A stretch of 64,000 nucleotides of DNA. It comes from Kitasatospora setae KM-6054. GTDB taxonomy: Bacteria > Actinomycetota > Actinomycetes > Streptomycetales > Streptomycetaceae. Below the pieces are notes generated by a model that made no database searches, was not told the DNA's origin, and saw only the letters and a list, made by a program, of their open reading frames with translations. The position numbers and the translations under genes are program-made. The stretch is from contig NC_016109.1 in the NCBI RefSeq assembly GCF_000269985.1, positions 8,707,001-8,771,000 of the forward strand, written 5' to 3'. Shown here in pieces: positions 42,630 through 50,125 of the stretch (within the stretch, counting starts at the first letter, position 1; each line of letters begins with the position of its first letter).

Positions 42630-43525
42630 CCGGATCCCGCCCCCGCACCGGGCCGCCGGGGGCCGCTCACCGCCCCGCCGGGTCGGGCACCGGGGCCGTC
42701 TCGCCGCCCCGTCCCCGGTTGTTCCTGCCAGCCGGTGGCGGTGCCCGTCTGGCCCGCCGTCGCGCCTCCTGTCCTGAGGGGCGCGGCTGCCAATCCGGTT
42801 TCCGGAGCGCGGCTCCTCCGTCAAGGGGAACCACTTCTTGAACTTCCCGTTCGGTCGGGCCGGGCTGTTGCGGCCCCGGTCCGGTGCGGTGCGGCGGGGC
42901 CCGGCCCAGGGGGGAGCCGGCCGGGCCTGTCCGCCGCACCGCACGCCTGCCCCGGCAGCGCGGGTCCGTGCCTCCTGGGTGCGGCCGCTCTCGGACAGGA
43001 GCCGGTGCCGGGCGGTCGGGGGCGCCGCGGCAGCCGCCCGCCCGCTGCCCGCCCGCCGCCCGCCCGCCGCCCGCCTGGCGGCGGCCGGCCGGCTCGCCCT
43101 CCGTTCGAGTGCTCTTGGCGGCCCGTCAATCTTGACGCTATGGCCCTCGTCCGAGGCTGTCCGGTGGAGAGGCCGGCCACCGAGAATCGACGGGGCCGGG
43201 CGGTTGTGTACAGACCCGCTCCCACCGGGGTGACTCCTTCCAGGAGGCGCTCCTCATGCTGCCCGTCATCGCGTCGATCAACCAGCACAAGAAAATCCTT
43301 GCCCGCCACCCCTTCCTCTCCTCACTCACTGACACGGGCTCCGAGGGGCGAGTATCAGCGGTACAGCCACTAACGCTGAGATTGATCTTGAAAGGGCCGA
43401 TCGGCCGATCGGCAGCGCAGGTAGCTGTCGGGCGTGGACGGCCGATCGCGCCTGGTGAAGCGGGGTGTTCAGCCTGGGTCTGGACAGCTTTCCTGATCTG
43501 TGCCGGACAAGCAGATGGAGTGCTC
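42630..43525. other. intergenic region before the terpene synthase
   Basis: About 900 bp with no supported gene. Features seen: CGTCAA-TC-TTGACG at 43125, and nested GGCCGATCGGCCGATCGGC at 43397-43415 followed by GGCCGATCGCGCC at 43439, possible operator sequences 90-130 bp upstream of the synthase start. The long open frames here have no coding character. Confidence 0.5.
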
Positions 43526-44542
43526 ATGGCCGAGTTCGAGATACCGGACTTCTACGTCCCCTTCCCCCTGGAGTGCAATCCGCACCTGGAGGAGGCGTCC
43601 CGGGCGATGTGGGAGTGGATCGACGCAAACGGCCTCGCGCCCACAGAACGGGCACGCGACAGGATGCGGCGCACGGGAGCCGACCTCTCGGGGGCGTATG
43701 TGTGGCCCCGCGCCGACCTCGACACACTGACGATCGGTCTGAAATGGATCGCGCTGACCTTCCGGATCGACGACCAGATCGACGAGGACGACACCGCGGA
43801 GCGGCTGCCGGCCCGGATGACAGCCATCGACGAGCTGCGCGGCACCCTGCACGGACTCCCGGTCTCCGGGCGGTCACCGACCGCCCGGGCCCTGGGCGCC
43901 CTGTGGCAGGAGACCGCCCTCGGACGGCCCGCTACCTGGTGCGATGCCTTCATTGGGCACTTCGAGGCGTTCCTCCAGACCTACACAACCGAGGCCGGCC
44001 TCAACGCCCACGGCGCCGGACTCCGCCTCGACGACTACCTCGACCGCAGGATGTACTCGGTCGGCATGCCCTGGCTTTGGGACCTCGACGAACTGCGCCT
44101 TCCGATCTTCCTGCCCGGCTCCGTACGAACCTGCGGCCCGATGAACAAACTGCGCCGGGCCGGCGCGCTGCACATCGCGTTGGTGAACGACGTCTTCTCC
44201 GTCGAACGGGAGACCCTCGTCGGGTACCAGCACAACGCGGTCACCATCATCCGAGAAGCACAGGGCTGCTCGCTGCAGGAAGCGGTGGACCAAGTGGCGG
44301 TCCTCGTCGAAGCCCAGCTCCACACGGTGCTGCAAGCCCGGCAGGAACTCCTCGAAGAACTCGACAGGCAAGCCCTGCCGTCACGGGCTCGCGAGGCCGC
44401 AGTCGACTACGCGGCCAACGTCGCCGCCAACCTGAGCGGGCAGCTCGTTTGGCACTCCTCGGTCGAACGGTATGCCGTCGACGACCTCCAGTCCGCGGCC
44501 GATCCACGGGCTACCCCGACGACCTCCTCTCTGGGAATATAG
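43526..44542 (+). CDS. class I terpene synthase
   Basis: 338 aa from ATG 43526. The first Mg-binding motif is FRIDDQIDEDDTAE near residue 82 (DDxxD-type) and the second is the NSE triad LVNDVFSVERE near residue 221. WPRADLDTLTIGLKW and the C-terminal HSSVERYAVDD (RY pair) complete the fold of bacterial sesquiterpene-type cyclases, which ionise a prenyl diphosphate. Length fits the family. No P450 or prenyltransferase adjoins it, so it may act alone. GC is slightly lower than in neighbouring regions. Confidence 0.9.
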   Translation: MAEFEIPDFYVPFPLECNPHLEEASRAMWEWIDANGLAPTERARDRMRRTGADLSGAYVWPRADLDTLTIGLKWIALTFRIDDQIDEDDTAERLPARMTAIDELRGTLHGLPVSGRSPTARALGALWQETALGRPATWCDAFIGHFEAFLQTYTTEAGLNAHGAGLRLDDYLDRRMYSVGMPWLWDLDELRLPIFLPGSVRTCGPMNKLRRAGALHIALVNDVFSVERETLVGYQHNAVTIIREAQGCSLQEAVDQVAVLVEAQLHTVLQARQELLEELDRQALPSRAREAAVDYAANVAANLSGQLVWHSSVERYAVDDLQSAADPRATPTTSSLGI

Positions 44543-44587
44543 ATATGGCCGGGATGCTTACCGTGGTCCATTCGCGCAGGCGGATTC

Positions 44588-44674
44588 GATGATCGCTGTG
44601 CCTACCCGGGCGGCCGCTCGATCTACGAGCCCGACGCGGCGGGCCGCTGGATGTGGCAGGGCGACACCCCGTAG
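44588..44674 (+). pseudogene. 3' remnant of an unidentified gene
   Basis: 29 codons read DDRCAYPGGRSIYEPDAAGR, then WMWQGDTP and a TAG stop, a composition unlike random high-GC frames and like the C-terminus of a small conserved protein. No start or upstream frame remains; the synthase stop is 45 nt upstream. Confidence 0.45.
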
Positions 44675-44727
44675 AGCGCCCCGACCCCGGTGGCGGCGGT
44701 GCCCGCGCCGGCGGAAGGCGTGCGGTG

Positions 44728-44984
44728 CTACAGCGCGGAGTCCTCGATCGCGCTCTGCAGGCGGGCGCGGACGTCGGCGCGGGCACCGCCGCCACCGGGG
44801 TCGGGTCGTCCTCGTCCAGCAGCAGGCCCAGCAACTCCAGGGCGGCCGCGAGGACCGGCACCGGCACCGTCGCGGTGCGCAGCATCTGCAGCTGCGCGGC
44901 GGCCCGCTCGGCGGGCGTGGTCGGGGCCCCGGTGATCGGGATGAGGGCGGTGAGCCCGCGGGGCAGGCGGGGAGCAGAGGTCAT
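44728..44984 (-). pseudogene. small hypothetical protein, frameshifted
   Basis: ATG 44984 encodes TSAPRLPRGLTALIPITGAP ... ALELLGLLLDEDDPTPV; the natural-looking end (ARADVRARLQSAIEDSAL, stop at 44728) is in another frame. The shift lies in the GC-rich GCACCGCCGCCACCGGGG at about 44787-44804. Together they would give about 85 aa, helical and soluble. Function unknown. Confidence 0.5.
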
Positions 44985-45073
44985 GGGCCTCATTCTCCCG
45001 GGCCGGCGGCGGCCCGGCCGTCCTCCGGCCGGCGTTCGGGCCCGGGTGCCCATCGCCGGGGGAGACTGGGTCC

Positions 45074-45343
45074 ATGACCGACCGTCGACCACTCCACCTT
45101 CCCGGCACCGCGCCCGACGACGACGGCGGCCAGGCCGCCGCCGGCCGCCCCCGCCTCCTGCCGATCGAGCGCGCCCCGCACCCCGACCCGCAGCCGCATC
45201 CCGACCCGGAACCGGGGCCGGGGCCGGACGCCGGGCCGTCCGGGCCCGTCCCGCGCGCCCGCCGACCCCTCGGGCACGGGTTCCTCGCCGAGCCCGACGG
45301 TTATCTGGGGCTGGTTGGCGTTCCCGCAGATCAGCCCCAGTGA
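45074..45343 (+). CDS. small Pro/Asp-rich hypothetical protein (89 aa)
   Basis: ATG 45074 with GGGGGAGA 8 nt upstream. Low complexity: HPDPQPHPDPEPGPGPDAGP in the middle, then ARRPLGHGFLAEPDGYLGLV. Support is the ribosome site and the non-random end; it could still be a chance frame. Confidence 0.4.
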   Translation: MTDRRPLHLPGTAPDDDGGQAAAGRPRLLPIERAPHPDPQPHPDPEPGPGPDAGPSGPVPRARRPLGHGFLAEPDGYLGLVGVPADQPQ

Positions 45344-45380
45344 TCGCCATGTAGGCACATGAGGCACTGCCTGGCCGGCG

Positions 45381-45404
45381 CAAACTGTTCGGCCGAATAG
45401 TTTG
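45381..45404. promoter_or_regulatory. 24-bp near-perfect palindrome
   Basis: CAAACTgTTCGG / CCGAAtAGTTTG, one mismatched pair, between convergent small genes; terminator or operator. AT-rich compared with its surroundings. Confidence 0.5.
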
Positions 45405-45469
45405 GGGGCGTACCGTGACGCGCAGGCGTCATACCGGTCAGTACGGGGTTGATTCGTGACGGCTCGACG

Positions 45470-45796
45470 TCACGCTGCCGACCGGGCTCGGCGGGAAGCC
45501 CGCTGACGCCAGGCGCGGGACCGGCACCGACCGGAGCAGTAGACGGCATCGCGCCGCCGGCTCGCCCTGGCCATGGTCGCGCGCCCACAGACCGGACAGG
45601 TCAGCGCCCGGATCAGCCGTCGGTGACTGGCGTAGTGGGCCTGCCCGAGCAGGGTCAGGAAGTCCAGGCGGCGCTGTTCCGCCTTGCGGTCCCGGTACGC
45701 CTGGGCCCGGCAGGCGTCGTCGCAGTACCGGCGCCGGGACGAGGCTCCCCGGGGGAGCCGGCCGCCGCAGCTCGCGCAGTACCGGACACGTGCCAC
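45470..45796 (-). CDS. double treble-clef zinc-finger protein (108 aa)
   Basis: GTG 45796 (VARVRYCASCGGRLPRGASS). Two fingers: CASCGG ... RRYCDDACRAQAYRDRK and CPVCGRAT ... DAVYCSGRCRSRAWRQRA, with a helical linker (LDFLTLLGQAHYASHRRLIR). Closest in layout to the protein at 37354. Its stop codon overlaps the inverted repeat GTGACG-N6-CGTCAC at 45456-45473. The upstream region carries a 13-bp inverted repeat. Confidence 0.7.
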   Translation of the reverse strand: MARVRYCASCGGRLPRGASSRRRYCDDACRAQAYRDRKAEQRRLDFLTLLGQAHYASHRRLIRALTCPVCGRATMARASRRRDAVYCSGRCRSRAWRQRASRRARSAA

Positions 45797-45860
45797 AACT
45801 CCATGGTGGCGCGCCGTCCGGCCGATTGGTCAGCAGCAGCCCCAAGTCCGGGCGGAAGCA

Positions 45861-45908
45861 TTTCGGTCGAAAATCTTCGCACTGACGTTCCAAACTTTTC
45901 GACCGAAA
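45861..45908. promoter_or_regulatory. 13-bp inverted repeat TTTCGGTCGAAAA, 22-nt spacer
   Basis: Perfect arms at 45861-45873 and 45896-45908 in an AT-richer patch upstream of the zinc-finger gene. Likely operator pair. Confidence 0.55.
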
Positions 45909-46025
45909 CGTTCGGCCTCGACCCGTGCCGCGTGTGCCTCATGAGCCCCCAGATATCGGTTAGCCACAGGCGCCTACAGGCGCTGTTCCTCATGTGGCCA
46001 ACGGCTCCGGGCCGCCCAAGATAAC

Positions 46026-46119
46026 CACTGACCCCTGCCGCGCCCCGTCCCGGCCCCGTACGGCCCGCTGACGGCCGCTCAGCACCCCGCCGGGCCAGGG
46101 CCCGCACAGCGAAGCGGCG
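46026..46119. repeat. dispersed 94-bp repeat, copy 2
   Basis: Matches 37716-37809. Homology stops at 46119 and resumes near 46958, bracketing an insertion of about 840 bp. Confidence 0.85.
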
Positions 46120-46133
46120 GGTGTCCAGGACGG

Positions 46134-46945
46134 TGTTTCTTGGCCCCGGGGTGACGGCTGCAAGTGGCCCCACCGAGGAACGGTTTAAGTTGGCCCCACC
46201 AGGCGGTCAACGGGGCAAGTACGCATGGACGACAGTCGTACCGGTTGCAGGATCAGTCGGACCTCTCGGCTACTGTCTGGGCGGTCGGCGGCAGTGAGCG
46301 GTGCCGACTTGAGGAGCGGGGCCGTCCCGCGGGCAGGGGACCAGATGAAGACCGTCAGCGATTTCTTGCCCTTGCTCGGGGCTCCTGTCCGGCAGGACGA
46401 AGGGCATCTGATCAAGGAGATCGCTGCCTCCTGGTCGATCACCTTGCCCGAGGACTTCATCGCGATCGCCGGCGCGTACGGCGACGCGCTGATCTCGGAC
46501 TACCTCTACTTCTGCGGGGCCCGGAAGCTCCGCAGCTACGCCGACCGCATGGGCCGCATGCTGGAGGCGACCCGGACGGTTCCCCACGCGGTGCTGCCAA
46601 CCCCGGGCGGTGCCCTGGTCTGGGGGAACACGGTCGAAGGCGACCAGCTGTTCCTCGTTCCCCGCGGGGACGGGTCCTGGACGGTCTCGGCGTTCCGACG
46701 TGGCTGGGCGGACTGGCACGACACTGACCTCGGCTTCAGCGACTGGTTCCACCTTGCGCTGACCGGCCAGACGGCCACCGACTGGCTGCCCGAGTGGGAG
46801 CCACTTCCCCACCCCCTTGAGCCCAGCGACGAGTGACACGGGTGGGGCCACTCCAACCCGTTCCTTCTCGACACTGCCCCGGGCCGCCACCCGGACGGCC
46901 TAAAAATGGGACCAGACGAACCCGTTCTGGTGGGGCCAAAACTCA
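46134..46945. mobile_element. putative non-autonomous element carrying the SMI1 gene
   Basis: Ends read TG-N4-TTGGCCCC inward from both sides (46134-46147 and complement of 46932-46945), with further inward repeats GTGGCCCCACC and GGAACGG at 46163-46200 and, inverted, at 46847-46872. Multiple subterminal repeats of this kind recall IS21-type ends. No transposase inside. The interrupted 94-bp repeat proves an insertion at about this position; exact ends and target duplication are uncertain. Confidence 0.5.
46345..46836 (+). CDS. SMI1/KNR4-family protein
   Basis: 163 aa from ATG 46345 (AGGGGA upstream). EGHLIKEIAASWSITLPEDF then IAIAGAYGDALISDYLYFCG is the usual SMI1/KNR4 (SUKH) opening, followed by GALVWGNTVEGDQLFLVPRG and WTVSAFRRGWADWHDTDLGF with the conserved Trp pattern. 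The superfamily includes immunity proteins against contact-dependent and polymorphic toxins. No toxin is adjacent; the gene is the sole content of an inserted inverted-repeat unit, so it may be an orphan immunity cassette. Confidence 0.8.
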   Translation: MKTVSDFLPLLGAPVRQDEGHLIKEIAASWSITLPEDFIAIAGAYGDALISDYLYFCGARKLRSYADRMGRMLEATRTVPHAVLPTPGGALVWGNTVEGDQLFLVPRGDGSWTVSAFRRGWADWHDTDLGFSDWFHLALTGQTATDWLPEWEPLPHPLEPSDE

Positions 46946-47006
46946 CCGGCGCAGACAGGCGGGGCTGCCACCAGCCGGTGACGGCCCCGCCGCCTGCTGC
47001 CCGCTC

Positions 47007-47285
47007 CTACCAGTCCAGCGCCGGGCCGCCGTAGCCCTCGCCGCCCTCGTCGCGCCCGAACCGCGGCCGCTCCCGGTAGACCACCGGCGCCCGCTCCGGG
47101 GGCGGCTCCAGGCCGGGCGGCGCCGCCGTGACCGCGACCGGGGGAACGTGGACCAGGCCGTCGTCGTCGACCTGGGCGTGCTCGGCGAGCACCGCCAGCA
47201 CCCGCTCCGCGCTCCACCCCAACCCCGCGGCCAACGCCGCCAGGCGGCGCCCCGCCTCACCCGGCACCACCACGCGCACCTCCAC
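47007..47285 (-). CDS. GLGWSAER protein (paralogue, possibly 5' truncated)
   Basis: GTG 47285 would give 92 aa: VEVRVVVPGEAGRRLAALAA, GLGWSAERVLAVLAEHAQVD, then YRERPRFGRDEGGEGYGGPA and LDW. The first part reads as a small alpha/beta domain followed by a Pro-rich acidic tail. Sequence upstream of 47300 changes to lower GC, so the native start may be lost. A 3' fragment of the same gene lies at 37856-38090. No function recognised. Confidence 0.5.
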   Translation of the reverse strand: MEVRVVVPGEAGRRLAALAAGLGWSAERVLAVLAEHAQVDDDGLVHVPPVAVTAAPPGLEPPPERAPVVYRERPRFGRDEGGEGYGGPALDW

Positions 47286-47801
47286 CCGGTCCACCGGGTG
47301 TTCAGCGCCAGTAGTTTTGGAGTAGGTGGATTCAATGGCAGTGCTGTGAGCTGTGGTTCTGCAAAAACTGGGACTACAAGTACCAGGGCTCTGAGCTGCC
47401 AATTTCCCTGATCTGGTCGGGGTATGTGGTTTCTGACCTGCTGTTATGCAGCATCTGGGACAAGCCTGCAGAGTGCCTGGTGCGATCTATATACCAGCGT
47501 GGTGGTTTGACGGCTCACCGGATCGGCCTGGCGGCGGGATGCCTGTCGAACTGCGGTCCGGTGGCTCACCGGCAAGGGGGTCGGTCTGGGCTGTCCCCGT
47601 TTCATTGTCCGCGTCCTGAGGCAACGGCGCTGCCGCCGAGGGCCGCCCTGCGGCTCGGTGTGTCAACGGTGGCCTGCCGCTGCTGTCCGCTGACCGGCTG
47701 GGGTCGCCTGAGCCCCGTGCCGCGTGGGTGTCCGCCAGCCCTGACCACCTGGGACGGGAGCGTCCCGAATCGGCGGTCAGAGCTGGCGTTCTGCTCAGCG
47801 G
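47286..47801. other. AT-richer boundary region before the Tn7-like module
   Basis: About 515 bp without a gene. 47300-47500 is clearly lower in GC than everything around it. GGCTCACCGG occurs twice (47511, 47550) and CTGACC/GGTCAG hexamers recur up to the KAP gene stop. It is a candidate for a transposon end, but no regular TnsB-site array could be defined. Confidence 0.4.
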
Positions 47802-49955
47802 TCAGGTGTCTTGAGTGTTGGTCACTTCTGCTGATCCGCTGTCAGGTTGTTGGGTGGCTTCGGCGCGGTCGCGGTCGCGGGCGTGACGGAGTCCTTCGAG
47901 GAGCCGGGACTGGTCAGGGTCGGGCGAGGTCTGGGCCTGGTCGAGGACGGTGTAGACCTCGGCACGGTCGATCAGTGCATCGAGGTTGGCCAGAGTGTCG
48001 GCGTCCACTGCGCCCCAGGGAGTGCGGGGCGGGCGGACGATCTTGGTGAGTAGGGGCAGGAGCTGCCAGGTGCCGTCGTCAAGGCGTTGGCGGATCCAGG
48101 CCCGGGCGGTTGCGTGGTCGATGTGGCGCCAGTTCCAGATGAGATCGACATCGGAGTCGCTGAGATGGGCAGCGGGGCGGGATCCGGGCGTCGCCAGATG
48201 CTGGCGCAGCCGCGCTACCAGGCCGGTGCGGGCTTCCTGGACCCAGGCGTCGTCTTCCTGGGCGAAGGCAGGCTTGCTGTTGCTGGGCTCCGTCGCGTCG
48301 TACAGGACCCGGCTGGCCAGCATGGCCCCCTGCGGGGTGGCTGCCATGCGCTGCAGGACCTCTGCCCGCCCGTCGGACGGGAGGCTACGGAAGAGGTCCT
48401 GGGCGAGGAAGCGCGCGCTCACGTCCGCTCCGAGCAGGCCTTCGGTTTGTGCGGTCAGTGAGCCGTAGCGGGCGGCCAGTTCGAGCAGCAGCGCGGTGGA
48501 GGGGACCGGGGTGCCGGCGTCCATGCGTTGCCTGATGCGCCGGCCGATGCGCTGGGTGTCGTTGTCCAGCCGCAGGAGGAGTTCGGCCGCCTCCGGACCG
48601 GGGGCTCCGGCCGTCAACTGATCGAGGCCCGTGGTGAGAGCGGCTTCGGAGAGGTCGTCGTCGGGGATACCGAAGGCGACGTAGCGGTCGAAGTAGTCGT
48701 TGCTGCCGATGCCGCGACGCCGCGCGGTGCCTGACGCGTCGCCACCGCCGCCGAGCGCCTGCCCGAGCGGAGGGAAGAGCATGGCCAACAGACCGAGCAC
48801 TCCTTCCATGTGATCAGGGGCGACGCCGGCCTTCTCAAGCCGCTCGCGCCATCGCTGGGTGTGCTCCCCGGACTGGCGCTCACGCCTGGCGGCCGGATCG
48901 AAACTGGTGCCGGTGAGTTCGGCGCGGTGGCGGTTCAGCAGGCGGTAGACGCCGGGCTCGCTGGTGCGCAGGAAGGTGACGAGGAGGAAGTCGACGAGGT
49001 CGACATCGCCGGCGAGGGCGTGAAGGGATGCGGCGGCCTGGCCGAAGTAGCGCTTGATCGCCCGCGGTGTGCGCAGCCGGTCCTGCAGGTACTGGAAGTA
49101 GGCGGTTGCGAGTCGCCGTTCCTCGGGCTCGGTCAGTGCCAGTTGATGCGACTCGAGCAAGGTGCTCAAGGATTGGTCGACAAGTGCGGAGGCGTCGCGT
49201 TCGCGGAAGGCGGGCAGGTCCAGCCTGACCTGGATGATCTTTTCCAGGAACTCGCTGGCCCGGTGCTGGGAGTCGCCCACCAGGTCGCTGCGCCGAAGGA
49301 CGTCGAGGAGGGTTTGCTCGTCGAAGCTGATGAGGTAGTAGACGTTCGGCAGGTTGCCGACCAGGCGCACCAGCTTGAAGACCAGGAGCAGCTCTTGGGG
49401 CGTCAGCCTGTCCAGGTCGTCCATGACCACGAGAACGGGGCGTCCCGCCTTGCGCAGTGCTTCGCTGGCGGTCGCCTTGGCGGCTGATGGACTGGTGTCT
49501 CCGCTGATCCGCTCGGAGAGGGCCTTGATGGCCTCGCTGGGGTCCAGGCCGAGGAGCCCGCCCACCTTGCCGAGGGGGCTGATGGCCTGGCCGAAGTTGC
49601 CGATCTTCTTCCGCGTCTCCGACCACTGGTCGTCTTTGGGCAGCGCGCCGCGGATCTCGCTGAACAGGGCCATGGTGAGGGTGTCCAGGTCCGGGTAGAG
49701 CCACGGGTTGAGCTCGGCCACCGACCATGACACACCGTCGGCCGGGCCTTGCCGGAGGTTGCGCAGCACCATTTGCAGGACCGAGGACTTCCCGGACCCC
49801 CAGGGCCCGATCAGCGCAAGAACGCCGGACTCGCTCTGACCGCGGACCTCCTGCAGAAGGCCCACGGCGTGGTGTGCGTATCTCTGGTGCCCCAGCAGGT
49901 CAGGGGCGTCCGGGCTGCCGTCGACCGGGTCGTCGTTGAAGAACGTGTTGGCCAT
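47802..49955 (-). CDS. KAP-family P-loop NTPase (717 aa)
   Basis: ATG 49955. Walker A GPWGSGKSS at residues 50-58, Walker B VLVVMDDLDRLTPQE near 178, and the helical insert between them are those of KAP P-loop NTPases (Kidins220/ARMS-PifA group). The family occurs in phage exclusion and other defence contexts. No clear membrane helices were seen between the Walker motifs, unlike some KAP proteins. The C-terminal 350 residues are helical without a known motif. It is last in the minus-strand series after TniQ, TnsA, TniA, TniB and the helicase, 170 bp from the helicase stop. Confidence 0.8.
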   Translation of the reverse strand: MANTFFNDDPVDGSPDAPDLLGHQRYAHHAVGLLQEVRGQSESGVLALIGPWGSGKSSVLQMVLRNLRQGPADGVSWSVAELNPWLYPDLDTLTMALFSEIRGALPKDDQWSETRKKIGNFGQAISPLGKVGGLLGLDPSEAIKALSERISGDTSPSAAKATASEALRKAGRPVLVVMDDLDRLTPQELLLVFKLVRLVGNLPNVYYLISFDEQTLLDVLRRSDLVGDSQHRASEFLEKIIQVRLDLPAFRERDASALVDQSLSTLLESHQLALTEPEERRLATAYFQYLQDRLRTPRAIKRYFGQAAASLHALAGDVDLVDFLLVTFLRTSEPGVYRLLNRHRAELTGTSFDPAARRERQSGEHTQRWRERLEKAGVAPDHMEGVLGLLAMLFPPLGQALGGGGDASGTARRRGIGSNDYFDRYVAFGIPDDDLSEAALTTGLDQLTAGAPGPEAAELLLRLDNDTQRIGRRIRQRMDAGTPVPSTALLLELAARYGSLTAQTEGLLGADVSARFLAQDLFRSLPSDGRAEVLQRMAATPQGAMLASRVLYDATEPSNSKPAFAQEDDAWVQEARTGLVARLRQHLATPGSRPAAHLSDSDVDLIWNWRHIDHATARAWIRQRLDDGTWQLLPLLTKIVRPPRTPWGAVDADTLANLDALIDRAEVYTVLDQAQTSPDPDQSRLLEGLRHARDRDRAEATQQPDSGSAEVTNTQDT

Positions 49956-50125
49956 GCGTGCATCCTGCTCCTGGAGAGGCCCGTCGAAGGGCTGAATGCC
50001 TTCAAAGACCTCGCAGCCACTGGCCCGGTGGGTGTGAGGCCGGTGACTGCGAGGTCTTGCTGGTCGGAACGGAAGGGGCGCTTCCACCGGTGTGGGGTGG
50101 TCAGCCAGCGGTGCTGTGAACGGGG

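Larger units (their letters stand above)
45797..46344. other. intergenic; repeat and insertion boundary
   Basis: No gene. Holds the inverted repeat 45861-45908, the dispersed repeat copy 2 (46026-46119) and the left end of the SMI1-bearing insertion. Confidence 0.55.

Noticed and set aside
45074..45343. Confident functional assignment of the Pro/Asp-rich 89-aa frame
   Set aside because: Low complexity prevents any domain reading; kept only as a tentative gene.
47286..47801. Left end of the Tn7-like element with TnsB binding sites
   Set aside because: The region is AT-richer and has some short repeats, but no regular 20-22-bp site series or matching terminus at the other side could be established.
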